Below, piece by piece: positions 19,621-32,882 of a stretch of DNA of 64,000 nt. Each line of letters starts with the position of its first letter. Within the stretch, counting starts at the first letter, position 1. The stretch is from contig CM034543.1 in assembly GCA_020002185.1 (NCBI GenBank), positions 8,080,818-8,144,817 of the forward strand, written 5' to 3'. This DNA comes from Paraescarpia echinospica (lineage: Eukaryota; Annelida; Polychaeta; Sabellida; Siboglinidae). A program made the position numbers and the translations under genes. Under the pieces are notes generated by a model. That model had not been told where the DNA came from and ran no database searches. It was given only the letters and a program-made list of their open reading frames with translations.

Positions 19621-20274
19621 TTGTGAGTGGATATAATTATAGTTTTCTGCCATAGCGCAGACCGTTGGTTCATTTTATTCTTCAACTACAGGTAGTTGAC
19701 ACATGCACCTTAATGCAACTGTAATATTGTTATGAAAATCAATGACTGGGGAAAATATCTTTGATGTTGTTAATTACAAAAGAGTATTGCTACGTTTTGC
19801 GATGTCCACACTTGTTTAAATGTTGATTTTTCTCACAAAGAATTCACGTAAGTGTTGAGAAAGTTATTAGGATTATTATTATAAATATTTAATGCAATTC
19901 TTCAGTGGCTGGATTCTATATTTCCAGTTAATGCTGTTGTGTCACAATAAATACTCGTCATGACGTCTAACTCTACACGTTGTCTTGATTCTTAATGGTC
20001 ATTACCTAGGCTTGTTATCCATGACATTTGGATGCTTGAGTGGTGAGGACCCTGGTTGTAATATCCTCCCACAGCTTGTGACTTTGAATGACCATCTTCA
20101 CGTTGCTAAGACGTATCAAAGCAGTTGAAACACACGAACCATGAAATATCTTGATACCTTTATCTAAATTCAATTGAGTAAGTTTGAACAGTATTTAAAA
20201 CTTGTCAGTTGATAATGCACATTTCAGTGAACATTGACAATATGGTTTGAATTGTAAAATATATTGGAGTAGAT

Positions 20275-20828
20275 GCTTTAACTATTCGTTTTTATTGTAA
20301 AATTGTGTTGTACAATATAAAGTCTATAAACTGTTTGTACTCTAACAAAGTTACCGACCCAATATGTTTTAATGAAGCAGAAACACCTTTTACAGCTCGG
20401 ATAATTCTGAAAGTTGTCACCCGACGACGATGACGCATTATATGATACACATCCATCACATCAGTAATCGAACATGAACTTAATTTGATTTGTATTGTAT
20501 GTATTGTAATGAGTTACAGTAAATTTGATTTGTATTGTATGTATTGTAATGAGTTACAGTAAATTTGATTTGTATTGTATGTATTGTAATGAGTTACAGT
20601 AAATTTGATTTGTATTGTATGTATTGTAATGAGTTACAGTAAATTTGATTTGATGAGGCCTTTGAAAGTGGCACTCTGCCATGTAAACAAATTGTTTCCC
20701 CTCAAAACACTTGAATTTCAACGATAACAAATGGTTTATTAAAACGTTTTTGGGCTGTCAGTAAGTTATAATAGGTACTGTATGACATGATTTTACAATA
20801 ACAACTACCGAAAAACCTCCCTTTTATA
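20275..20828. mobile_element. TIR element of the AAAGGGAG family, copy B
   Basis: Right end reverse-complemented reads aaagggaggtttttcggtag, then tattgtaaaatcatgtcat and actgacag, matching copy A at 17157. The left part (20295-20450) matches copy A in the other arm (attgtaaaattgtg, tgttttaatg, atatgatacac). A 40-bp tandem array has grown inside it. Confidence 0.6.
20478..20652 (+). repeat. 40-bp tandem repeat, about 4.3 copies
   Basis: Unit aaatttgatttgtattgtat plus gtattgtaatgagttacagt, copies nearly identical. Internal to the TIR element copy B. Confidence 0.95.
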
Positions 20829-20919
20829 GACTGATTAATAATGTTGTTACCATGCCGTATGGATTACACTTTACAGTTTAGCATCCTTCCAGCAGTCAAA
20901 CACATGGCTGCTATTGATG

Positions 20920-21325
20920 GGGTCAGCATACTGTTAGTTTTCCCATTGGTGACCATGTTAACGTTTTGTCTGATTATAAGAAAACGTGACCTAAAAAATT
21001 TCTTAAACTCCTCACCAGCTATTATCATCATCTCATTGACATGCTGTTCAAGTTTATACAAAATCTAATATTTCTAGCTCTCGTAAAATGCCTCTATGTA
21101 TGACACCGGTAAATATTTACGAATGGATGCAGGCAGTAATCCGGATAACTAGCCAAATTGCTGCAAAATACCCTTCCGCTTAGTAAAATCAGCTAAAAAT
21201 ACACCATTTTACTGTCAACAGCTTCTACAATCATACCTAGAAATCTGACTACTCAAATGTACTTATGTCAGAGCAGGTGAATTTTATAAAAGAATCATTT
21301 CTCAAAAATACACTGCACTTTTTTC
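20920..21325 (-). repeat. Dispersed unit U, minus-strand copy
   Basis: The reverse complement matches 36357-36818 and 37712-38173 at roughly 80-85 percent by eye: it shares gagctaga-atattagatttt, aatgagatgat, ggtcacgttttctta, aacatggtc-ccaatgggaaa, and at the other end gacataagt-catttgagtag. The element class is unknown. Confidence 0.75.
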
Positions 21326-21329
21326 GAAA

Positions 21330-22610
21330 TCTAACTGGTCATGACCCCTGATGAGTTATTGTGGTTTGCACCCGCCACCTGCTTGTGATCATGCAGAAAT
21401 GTTTTTAGTCTCTGCAGTATCCGAAAGGTGGCATCACTGATCAATTAAAAACTGCAAACTCCCTGACAAAGGCGCCATTGGGGTAAGACCACATTTAAAT
21501 TTTACATAGGCGGCTATTATAACTTTTCCTTCATTTCCTACAAAATTTGTCATACGATTTTCTTGAAAATTTCACAGCATATTTAACCTCCATTGACATA
21601 AGTGCTGTGGAAACCTCGTGAAATTATCATTTTTCAGAAAAATCCACCCAAACCTGACATCCCCCAATTTCGCCCCAATATGGTGACGGATTTTGAAATA
21701 TTGGTGCGTTCTGAAAAATAGCAACCACTGTGCAAATATGCAAGCAACTAGCGTATAGTTATTGCTACCTCATGAAAGGTCTAATGCAGTAGTACATTCA
21801 GTATTCACTGGACTAACATATGCCATGTCAAAGTGCTCGAAAAAATCACACCAAAACGGTATTTTCAAAGGCACTTTTTCACTCGGTAATGGCGGACGAA
21901 TCCTTAATGTGGTCTTACTCCCCCCCCATTCTACGAGTTACGCCGCAGCCATAACTTGATTAGCCTCGATTATTCAGGCACCGTAAGGTGGCAGCATTAA
22001 CCCCTCACTACGGCCTGGATTATTAAGCTCCTGCCAATGTTACCGGTAGGGGGCTTTACCTCAGATTCGGGTAGAGACGATGATTGGTTCTCAGGCCAAC
22101 TATGAAATAACAAGTTAAATAAGGATATACTTTTATCAGATAATACTATACTATAATAACTATTCAACATTAAACTTATTTTGAAACATGTCACACACAA
22201 AATAAACCGACGTTAAACTTTGTTCGTAGATTAGTGCCTTTTAATCACATGCATATTCACTAGGTGACAGTTCTCATGGCTGTCAACAAGTGGGCAGTCA
22301 AAACGCGACACTGAACCAGACTATCTTTCTGGCGAAGTCACGCAGCCTGGCGAAAGTCGATTAAGCGAGACTATAACTTGATCATAAATGAAAAATAGAA
22401 GGTGGCAGAGTGGTTCAAACGATCGGTAGGTTCGTCATCGTCACTGTGTTTTACGAAATTTCAACAGTGCTCTTGAGTAATGTAATACAATTTCAAATAA
22501 ACATTATTTTTTTCTAGTCAAGATTGTATGCAAATGGAATTTAGCCTATATCTTGGCAAACTTTAGGAGTTTATAATTACAAAATGAAACAGTGATGTGC
22601 AGATTTAGCA
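21330..22610. other. Intergenic sequence, nothing recognised
   Basis: No supported gene. Slightly higher GC around 21960-22090. Short frames here lack family resemblance. Confidence 0.55.
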
Positions 22611-22614
22611 CAGG

Positions 22615-23215
22615 TTTCAAACAAGCCAAGCCCTCCGATGGCGTTGTCGCGCTTACATTTATCCGGGCGTTAAATAATATACGGGTGACGTTTCTGCGCG
22701 TGCGCGTATCTAGGGGAATGTATTTAGCACCAGCTACGACTGTCGCGTTTTCATTTATCCGGGCGTTATGTATGTTTATATGTATATATATATACACCAT
22801 CATGCAACAGATTCTGGCGCCTATATGCTTATATGTGCAAAATAAATATGCCATATATATATATATATATATACACATAAATTATAAAATGTTTGCTTCC
22901 CACAGACATAAACAATTTCTGTCGTAAAACAGTTTCCTCTCCACGGACACGTCACGTGACTTACTCTTATACTTGGTCACAAATCTGAAACAGCAAATTA
23001 TAATTATGTACTCTAACTATATAGCTCGTATTACGATAACAAACGAAACATATTTAACTTCTGGATATTATTTATTACTACATGATCTACTGGTGCCAAA
23101 TATTATGCCTTGCATATGCACATAAACATCACCCGAATAAAATGTAATGCCCGAATAAATGTAAGCGCGACAGCGTATTTAGGATGTCGGAAGAGAGGCC
23201 AGGCTTAAAGGAAAT
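22615..23215. mobile_element. Inverted-repeat (MITE-like) element
   Basis: Left arm tgtcgcgcttacatttatcc then gggcgttaa and acgggtgacgttt (22643-22695) is mirrored by the right arm at 23120-23172, whose reverse complement gives tgtcgcgcttacatttattc then gggcatt and cgggtgatgttt. A further direct copy of tcatttatccgggcgtta is at 22750-22768. The outer limits and target duplication are uncertain. Confidence 0.6.
22784..22873 (+). repeat. TA-rich microsatellites
   Basis: Short (TA)n runs at 22784-22797 and 22852-22873 inside the inverted-repeat element. Confidence 0.85.
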
Positions 23216-23405
23216 AAAAATAAGACATTAGCTAAAATCCTGTTTCCATGTGTACACAAAGTTTAACATTGTATGTAACATTTTACAACATTAAACAAAT
23301 ACAGAAAAATACATCTGTACCATAAATTCGATTTTAAGCCCGTCTGTGAAGCGATTCCCGCGGAAAATATAATTTTAACGAGCTAGGCGATCACGTGGTA
23401 TCGTG

Positions 23406-24560
23406 GCGTCACTTATGACACACACTCGCATCAGGCCAACCCTTTCCATGCATTCAGAGCATGTTTACAAGGATAGCTTTTGGGTCGAAACGAGCGTCAG
23501 AACGAGTTATTGTGCAATATTCCGACGTAATACAAACACTAGTCATCATAGAGGAACAAACATTTATCTTACGGTTCCACATGAATCGAATTTTATTCAA
23601 AACAACGAATGCGAATGGGCCTACAAGTCGACTAGGTTTCGCCGAGCTTGGGCTCGTTTTCAGAATAATTATATCGAATGCAACCAACGGGAGATAATCT
23701 ACACCAATAAACATACATAGCAAACATATATTGTATCCAGCTACATAAAGTAACGTGTATAATCTCATAGTATCACTAGAATATCGATATGTGAAGGAGT
23801 TGTATAATTTATCATAACAACTTAAATCAGTCAGAGAGTTTCCGTTGGTCCCGCTAGCTCAGTGGGTAGGCGTTGGTTATTTGCTATTTTTTTACAATCG
23901 GGTTCAATCCTGACAGCATGCAAACCTTTGATTTTCTTTACACTTTTTTTGTTTATGTTTTCACGAAGTAATATAAACAAAATCATTTTATACTATAATG
24001 CACTGTTTGTAAATATTTTTTATTTTTATAGTAACTATTTATTCGCCACAAAAATGAAAATATGGTCATTATATAACGATGTTTCTAAATTTTATTTATC
24101 CAAACAAATATAATGTAATGGATATATAATTTATTAATTGTAAATATATTGTACGGTAACATATTGTAATTATATATGTGAAAACAGATTGAGATCTGTC
24201 TGGCTAAATACAATTTAGAAACATCGTTATATATAATGACCATATTTTCATTTTTGTTACTTTATTTAGCTGGATACAATATATGTTTGCATTCGATATA
24301 ATTATTCTGAAAACGAGCCCAAGCTCGGCGAAACCTAGTCGACTTGTAGGCCCATTCGCATTCGTTGTTTTGAATAAAATTCGATACATGTGGAACCGTA
24401 AGATAAATGTTTGTTCCTCTATGATGTTTGTATTACGTCGGAATATTGCACAATAACTCGTTCTGACGCTCGTTTCGACCCAAAAGCTATACTTGTAAAC
24501 ATGCTCTGAATGCATGGAAAAGGTCGGCCTGATGCGAGTTTGAGTCATAAGTGACGTCAC
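23406..24560. repeat. 1.15-kb inverted repeat with nested hairpin
   Basis: Left arm 23406-23752 pairs with right arm 24258-24560 (for example ggcgtcacttatgac with gtcataagtgacgtc, and caaacatatattgtatccag with ctggatacaatatatgtttg). The left arm has an extra 37 or so bases near 23680. An inner hairpin pairs 24049-24097 with 24212-24258 (gaaaatatggtcattatata). The unpaired core holds a tRNA-like segment. No coding capacity; probably a foldback or MITE-type element. Confidence 0.9.
23849..23922 (+). mobile_element. tRNA-like SINE head
   Basis: Box A tagctcagtgggtagg and box B gggttcaatcc are correctly ordered and spaced for a Pol III promoter. The anticodon arm (ttatttgctatttttttac) and acceptor ends do not pair, so this is not a working tRNA. 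It lies in the loop of the large inverted repeat. Confidence 0.6.
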
Positions 24561-24599
24561 ATCTCGGCATCCCGAAAAGCGCGCCAAAAATATGCATAT

Positions 24600-25426
24600 T
24601 CGAAAATGTCCGGATGCACAGCATAAAATGTGGAATTTCTAATTCAATGAATTTTTTTGATTTTTTTTGCTTGGTGGACGTGGAAATAAATAGCAGGATG
24701 TAATATAACATGAATTCGAGCAATATATGTTTTTATTCCCTTTAACCAACCTTTGGTGTTCCATGTTAAGCATGTAATGGCCCAACAGATAATGTTGAAA
24801 ATAACAACCCCAATTGCACCTGCCTTTAGACTCACCAAAAAAACCTCCAAGTGTAGCCAATGCCGAAATATTGGGGGCTAAAAATATAAAATTATATATG
24901 TAGCCCCCACCAAAATATGGGGGTCAGCCCCCCACCAAACCCCACGCTTCCGACGCCTACGTATAGGCTTAGTTTAAATGGGCACGTGTTATGCAATTAT
25001 TATTATTTTGTTAGTTAGTTATTTTGCCAAATTTGAGCAGGTCAAGTATATCCCTAATTGATAACGGCTTGATAGACAGAATAATGGGCTTCAAGCTAAA
25101 CAAATGTGCTAAACGCACGTAAGGACGTAACGTGCCGGTAATCTTTCGCTTACTAACATTGCCGCGTCTTAGTGGAATGGAGACTTACTATCGTCTACCA
25201 TGCCACATTTCATGGGTATAACATAAATTGAGTTGTGGGTCAATAAAGAAACCAGAGATGAATAGCTGCCAGTTGTGAGCAAAAACAGCACCAACCACGG
25301 ACACTAAAATGGCCATATCTCGTAAAGTACGTCGACTACAGAGCTCAAATTTCAAATGTTATTATTTGGGAACTTAGAGAATTGTTGGATTTTCTATGAA
25401 GGTCTGGATATGAACACCTAAATATA
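24600..25426. other. Intergenic sequence, nothing recognised
   Basis: Contains a small G/C-rich patch at 24880-24960 with repeated cccccacc and gggggtc, but no gene. Confidence 0.55.
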
Positions 25427-25725
25427 TTAGTGGAGCGGAGTGGCTAGAGTGTTGGACTCTCAACCGAGAGAACCGGAGTTCGAATCTTGTGCTGCCGTTT
25501 CGAATATCCTAGTTCGTTCACTCTACATTGATTCAGTTCACTCGTATGAATGGGTAGTGTTGGGTATTTGTGTACGACTAGTCTTCATGCATCAATTGCA
25601 GCGTGGCTGAATTCTTCCCATAGAAGTCGAAATGATGTTCGCAGGTCTGCAAGCGAGGATACTGTAAAGAGCTTTGAGCAGTCATAAGAACTAGATACTG
25701 CGTTACATCGGAACTTACCGTTTTA
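25427..25725 (+). mobile_element. tRNA-derived SINE, copy 3
   Basis: Box A-like gagtggctagagtgttgg and box B gagttcgaatc. The middle aligns with copy 2 (gttcgttcactctac, agtcttcatgcatcaattgcag). Tail aagagctttgagcagtcata ... gatactgcgttacatcggaa. More diverged than copies 1 and 2. Confidence 0.8.
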
Positions 25726-26690
25726 CTTTTAAAATATTGAAATGTTTTAGCATGCTCTGACACCAAATATCAGCGTTGTTTTTAACAACTTCTACAAGAT
25801 ACGTTGCACCACAGTGTTATCGGTCTATTTCATGATCGTTATCATACTTTGAGATCTAGGTAGTTATCCAAACTCTAGTTTTGACTAGATGGTTACCTTC
25901 ATGTGTAGATAAGCACCTTGTGATATTAAGATAGTTATCTATATAAGACACGATAACTATCATATTTTGGTTGTATCTACACTAGACACGCATACCGAAT
26001 GACTGCACAAATTTGTAAAGTTCAGCACCTTCTAGGGTTGTCAGCAAAGGCAACAAACACAGATGGTGGGTGATCTGATAATATATCATTCAAGGTAAGT
26101 TCAATAATGCGAAATTCGTGGATTTATTTACGTTCTTCAAGAACAATATAAAAGCCAATGGCATTGTTGTATTCCAGGCAGTATTCGGTGAGAACTACGC
26201 ATGGAATTGGTGACAGTTCCATTGTCTTTGAAAATTGTTCTTACACACTGAACTTGTAGTTGTTCTTCTTCCGGACTATCTCTATAGTTGGTCACTATCT
26301 GGCGTACAATAGCGGCGGGGTGAAAGTACCTGTGTGATTCAGAGGGGTCGATGGGGTTCTTCAATGAGGGGGCACAGTGGGGAGTGGCGTGTGTATAAGT
26401 GACACGAAATGCTACTGGACACATTGAAGCACCCTCTAACGTGTTCGGTGTGAAAGTGGGCGGCTGTCACGTAATGGAGGCTGACAGTGTGTGCCGGCTT
26501 CACATGCAACTGCTTGAACTTGGTCGGCAGAACACATGACGTAATCCCGAGTACGTCTTTTACTCAGGACTGCCTGATTGATGGGGCAGTAAATGTGTGA
26601 ATGCTACAGGTGACAGTGGACCCGTAATTCTGAACGATTCTCTGAAATCCGACTGTCTAGCGGGTATAGGAGAAGTTCCTAACAGTATAG
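25726..26690. other. Intergenic sequence, no gene supported
   Basis: A 10-bp perfect hairpin (gatagttatc ... gataactatc) lies near 25925-25960. A minus-strand frame of 95 codons at 26137-26424 has no family resemblance and is not called. Confidence 0.5.
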
Positions 26691-26966
<276 letters not shown>

Positions 26967-27890
26967 GAATGTGTTAAACTTGACTGCTGAGTCATTGTAT
27001 GTTAAACTGTTCAATTGAACATGTTCGAAATGGTCGCATATGGCTGCAGCAGACACGACAGCTGATGGCGATGATGATCCATTATTATGATGTTAAAACT
27101 ACGAATATGAAATGCAGGATTCATATTTTTAAGCGAACGGCAGAAATGGATTCGTCGCTTCTCGCGCCTAAATATAACAATGGCTCAAAATTATCGATAT
27201 ATTACATCACAGTGTCAAACTTAGTGAGATTTTCATCATAGTTAATGACGCTCATTAGCCACCTGTGTATACGAGTCTGCCAGGAAGACACGGTGAACTC
27301 CTGCCTATTTCGTCCTCTTCGTCTCCACACCGTTATTACGTCCGCAATTAGTGCCTCGTTAGCTGTTCGTCTCCTATATCGCCTGGCGTCCATCGTCACT
27401 AGTCCCGCCCACTGGTTCCCGCCAGTTGCCCGGGAACAACACAAGGCCCTCTTTTCAGGGAACATGAAAAACGACCTTCCGTCCTCTTTGGCTCTTTGGT
27501 GTAATTACCCTGCGCAGTGGCATATTGACAAAACACAGGTACGGAGCGTAATTTATGAGTAGTACCGGAGAAAGGAAACGGGGACGCGGCTGGGTGATGT
27601 GGTCATTGTGAGGTAATTCTTCGCTGAGTGGATAATCACCGAAATCACTCGTAACGGGAAGGTTGCTTCGAAGTGTGAAGAATGCAAGACACTAACTGTC
27701 CTAGGTTAGTGTCGGTGATGACGTAGGCTGTAAAGAAATACTAAATGATGTGATTGTCGTGACATTTAACGGGACTTGCGTAACACACCTGGCAATAAGA
27801 GTTGTCATCAAGTAGGTTTTGTAAGACTGGGGTGATAACCTTTTGTTTGATATGGTTAGGCCTACTTTTTAAATTTAATTATATACTGAT
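26967..27890. other. Intergenic sequence, no gene supported
   Basis: Modestly GC-richer at 27240-27560. Overlapping frames on both strands there (87 codons minus, 105 codons plus) show no recognisable domain, so neither is called. Confidence 0.5.
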
Positions 27891-27892
27891 CG

Positions 27893-28130
<238 letters not shown>

Positions 28131-28159
28131 CTGTCCCCATATTTATCTCTCAAATATTT

Positions 28160-28235
28160 GGTATGCCGTAATTAGCGACAGCAGAAATTAACTGGTCAGC
28201 GGAGTTTAAGATGAAACGTACGTAATGGTGTAACT
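28160..28235 (+). repeat. Dispersed repeat shared with 12160-12235
   Basis: gcgacagcagaaattaactg and the flanking tttaagatg ... gtaac match the copy in a KIF3A intron. Confidence 0.6.
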
Positions 28236-28795
28236 GCTGCGCTTCATGGGTGGACTTCGCAAGTCACCGCGAAAATGGCCCGTGGAAATGTAACGGGACA
28301 TAGACCAGTTGGTGGCAGGAATGTGATGGTGTCCATTAACGAGATTATCAAATCGCTGCAATTAAGTAGCATGCAGACGAGCGTAGCGGGATGTGATGTT
28401 TGTTGCTGACGCAGATCCATGCTGTGTAGTATCCTGCAACAAAACTACACGCCACGTAAAGGGTTTGATAATGTAGGGAGGGTGCCATGAAGTATTTTCG
28501 AAATTTCTAATTGAAGACATTTATTGGACTGGTTAGGGAAGGAAACGTTATGAAATTATAAGAAAATAAGACGATCAGTGGATTGGAAAAACATGATTTA
28601 AGAAATGTTCAAATATCAACAACACATAGATTACATCTTATTGGCAAAATATGAAACACGATTGGGTTTGGCCATACTAAAAGAGCACACAACGACATGA
28701 ATAATAAAGTATTATTGTAGTAATTGAAGTATAAACGAGCAGAGTGAGCAAATGTCATTTCTTGTACAATAACGCAAATAATCAAGGCCACGAAA

Positions 28796-29872
28796 ACATA
28801 GCACAATACCTCACACTAGAGTACATGAAGTAAACATAACACAATACCTCACACTAGAGTACATGAAGTAAACATAACACAATACCTCACACTAGAGTAC
28901 ATGAAGTAAACATAACACAATACCTCACACTAGAGTACATGAAGTAAACATAGCACAATACCTCACACTAGAGTACATGAAGTAAACATAGCACAATACC
29001 TCACACTAGAGTACATGAAGTAAACATAACACAATACCTCACACTAGAGTACATGAAGTAAACATAACACAATATCTCACACTAGAGTACATGAAGTAAA
29101 CATAGCACAATACCTCACACTAGAGTACATGAAGTAAACATAGCACAATACCTCACACTAGAGTACATGAAGTAAACATAGCACAATACCTCACACTAGA
29201 GTACATGAAGTAAACATAGCACAATACCTCACACTAGAGTACATGAAGTAAACATAGTACAATACCTCACACTAGAGTACATGAAGTAAACATAGTACAA
29301 TACCTCACACTAGAGTACATGAAGTAAACATAGTACAATACCTCACACTAGAGTACATGAAGTAAACATAGCACAATACCTCACACTAGAGTACATGAAG
29401 TAAACATAGTACAATACCTCACACTAGAGTACATGAAGTAAACATAGTACAATACCTCACACTAGAGTACATGAAGTAAATATAGCACAATACCTCACAC
29501 TAGAGTACATGAAGTAAACATAGTACAATATCTCACACTAGAGTACATGAAGTAAACATAGTACAATACCTCACACTAGAGTACATGAAGTAAATATAGC
29601 ACAATACCTCACACTAGAGTACATGAAGTAAACATAGCACAATACCTCACACTAGAGTACATGAAGTAAACATAGTACAATACCTCACACTAGAGTACAT
29701 TAAGTAAATATAGCACAATACCTCACACTAGAGTACATGAAGTAAACATAGTACAATACCTCAGCGTAACTTCACACTAGAGTACATGAAGTAAACATAG
29801 CACAATACCTCACACTAGAGTACATGAAGTAAACATAGCACAATACCTCACACTAGAGTACATGAAGTAAAC
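28796..29872 (+). repeat. 38-bp satellite, about 28 copies
   Basis: Unit catagcacaatacctcacac plus tagagtacatgaagtaaa. Copies differ mainly at two positions (catagc, cataac, catagt, tatagc), giving variant classes that cluster along the array. One copy has an insertion (cagcgtaactt) near 29762. Copies are directly adjacent, without unique spacers. Confidence 0.97.
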
Positions 29873-29879
29873 ACGAAGT

Positions 29880-30885
29880 AGTGGAATGATGTGTTCTGGG
29901 CATGTTACATTATTTATTTATAATACTATTACGTCCATGCAGGTCCAACCAAGCGTTGTCTTTAGAGATTTTCACTAGATAATGCCACTCTGTGTAATGA
30001 AACAAATAGGTGCAATTTGGAGTCTGGACGTTTGACAAATACATCGACTAAACTGTACAGTCCGTGCAAAATGTCGACGACACAACTTTGCTTACACTGG
30101 CGCGGGAACGAAATTAATATTGTGTGGGCTGAGCCGTAGCTTCAGCACCCTCCGCAGTCGGATCATGCGGTGCGTGCTGTAGAGTATTTTTTGCGTCGAC
30201 GCGTCGACGTTCAACATTTTTTAAGCTCACCAGAAGCCTCCAATTGCACCCCACTGAGGCTCGCCAAAACCTCGTTTTGTACACCCCCAAAATCCACCGC
30301 GAGGCTCATATTTACTGAGGGAGGGGGGCTGAATCATATGTCTGCCACCCACCGGAATTCCTGGGGAGCACCTGTCCGCTTTATTCCCCTGTTCCCCGCG
30401 CCTATGCACAGACAAGCAGTACCATCGCTCTGGCATTGATCAGATTTTTTTCTGCAAGAAATATGAAGGCTAGCCAAGTCCTTGCGCAAGGAAAAGTCCA
30501 TTTAGAATATCCGGAAATTCGGCAATCTATCTTCATCAATGATGTAGTACGGACGATTAACCAAAGCTTGCTTCAGCGTCCTTAACAGACCGATTAACAT
30601 GTCTACCTCGATGCCAGCCAGATCCATTCCTGTTTCTCCATCAGACTCCATCATTGCACGGTGATAGCGAATGTCAGTACAGAGAGGGCATTTGCTGTAT
30701 TCACGCCTATACAAGATTACTAGATCTCGTTTGTTACCAATGTTTGAAGACCATCTGTGGTACTTTCATCCTTAACCAGCAACATCGTAAATGAGAGGTG
30801 ATAGAAAAGTTATGTGACGTTGGCAGAAACCACCGGTAGGCCTAATAATAGGATTTGTGAGAAACTTGAAGTACAGTCGGCTTCT
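29880..30885. other. Intergenic sequence, nothing recognised
   Basis: Short frames only. A C-rich stretch at 30225-30400 has no identifiable product. Confidence 0.55.
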
Positions 30886-30888
30886 CGA

Positions 30889-30949
30889 AGTGTGTGTGTG
30901 TGTGTGTTCGCGCGCGCGTATGTGTGGGTGTGCGCGCGCATACGTGTGT

Positions 30950-31042
<93 letters not shown>
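30889..31042 (+). repeat. (GT/GC)n followed by (GA)n microsatellite
   Basis: Alternating gtgtgtg, cgcgcgcg and gtgcgcgcgc (30891-30950) pass directly into (GA)n from 30952 to about 31042. Confidence 0.96.
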
Positions 31043-31044
<2 letters not shown>

Positions 31045-31049
31045 GAGAG

Positions 31050-32880
31050 AGGAGAGAGGAATAGAGGGATGCAGAAAAAGAGATAAGGGAAGGAAGGACA
31101 GCGAGGGAGCGCATGTGCGGATGTGTACGAGTGAATTAATGAGATGATGCGTGTGCTGAGCGTGTATGTGCGTACGTGCGAGGTGTGGGTGTATGCGTGT
31201 GTGAAAATATTGTCATGCAGTGTTATAAAATATAATTATTTAGTTCTATATATGTGTTCAGTAGTCACTGTAGGTGTTGCGTGCAAACCTCTATATACAC
31301 ATTGTAAAATACATATCTACGTATCGTCAATGTTGAAGTCAGCGCTTATGTTTATCTCGAGAAATTTATGTTCAATTTCATTCGCTACTCTAACATGTAT
31401 AACTAACGTATTCGCTGAAACATTGCGGCAACGCTTTTGGGTGTGGAACTGAATCAAGGAAAGGACATCCCAAAGGATCCAGTACCGCTGACAAGTCATC
31501 CACATTACGCGATATCGTGTCGTGACGCAACATTACCTTGTCTCCGTAATCCAACATCTGTTCAAACCCTGATGCGGTCCTACCCGATTACATCGCGCAC
31601 TTCAACGATGTAACACAATGGTATGTTTCAGTGATAACAGTCGCGTCCTGGCAGGACGATTTCAATTATGTTGCCATACGCTTGCTGTAGTGGCGACATT
31701 ATCTGAGCAAGGTGTGATGTCGATCTGTCGCGTGATGTCATCGACGACAGTTATGCAAATAAGTGGAATGCATTGTCACTGAAAAGACAGAGTGTCGGCT
31801 CAAGTGGGAGAAAGCTGTGGCAGTTTTGCAGGTTAACCCGTTGATTGTCCACTTCAACATTCAGGCAGGGTCATTCCAGAAGCAGGGAAATAAAGGGTCA
31901 AAACGTCACCTTATACTGGCGTCACACTGGTCGTAGGGACCTAGGTAAGTGATCCTCATATAAATGTTTATCCCAATTTATCTTTTACAACAGCAAGACA
32001 TTATACTCGTTGCTTTTCAGAGTTTACACAACATATACTCTATCCGACGCCCCATCTAAATCTGTAGGTGCTATGGGAAAAGTATCCAGTTTTGTAATGG
32101 TTTGGCTCTCACACCTGTTTAAAACATAATTACTATTCGGGATGATAGTAGCAGGAAACAAGTAACGGACAAAAAGTAAACATATACTGCTTGGACGAAA
32201 GTAACAATACAACGGTCACGAAAAGAAAGCTCTGTTTTTCATCCGGTTTCATAAAAAGTAGTTTCATAGCGTGTCAAATAGTCATAATAATCGACGTAAC
32301 ATGTTACCTTTTGTCCTGTTACTTTTTCCTTTTACTTTCCTTCATACAGCCACATTTAACTAATAACGGAGAGAACAGCCTCGTCGTCGATGCAAGCATC
32401 CGTACCAGTGTCTTACGGATATATTTTGAAATCATTGCGCAATAAAATAGAATTCGTTAGTACAAATTTAATACGATACTTAGGTCTATATCGTAACAAT
32501 AATAAAACGCAATGTCCTCCGAGGCTAGTGACGATTACGTGGATTCAAGTACGCCCAAACGCATTAATCATTACTGATTTTCACCAAACTCTAATGACCT
32601 TTTAGAATTGTTCGTGTAAACTCGTATTTATAGTTCACCTCTTATCAGATGATTCAGTTTGCCAGCCCTATTTTTAAGAAAGACGAAACTCTGTCTGAAA
32701 CATAATCAACAGCGGCAGGTCCAGGAGTTTTTTTGGCTCGGGGCGCATTGGCGTGAACGTATGCCATAATTAGATTAGTTTTGTACATGTACATGAATAT
32801 AGGTTATCCTGACCAACACACTATTTTTACACTTTAAATGTGCCAAAGTGGACCTTTCTGACCTGATTATCACGTACCCC
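31050..32880. other. Intergenic sequence, nothing recognised
   Basis: No supported gene or repeat over about 1.8 kb. Confidence 0.55.
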
Positions 32881-32882
32881 GT

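Noticed and set aside
23849..23922. tRNA gene
   Set aside because: Box A and box B are present but the acceptor and anticodon stems do not pair; better read as a SINE head or tRNA pseudogene.
27202..27562. Overlapping 87- and 105-codon frames in GC-richer DNA
   Set aside because: No domain, splice signal or codon bias that favours one strand; not enough to call a gene.
28796..29872. Regular array that might look like a CRISPR
   Set aside because: Units are directly adjacent with no unique spacers, in animal DNA; it is an ordinary satellite.
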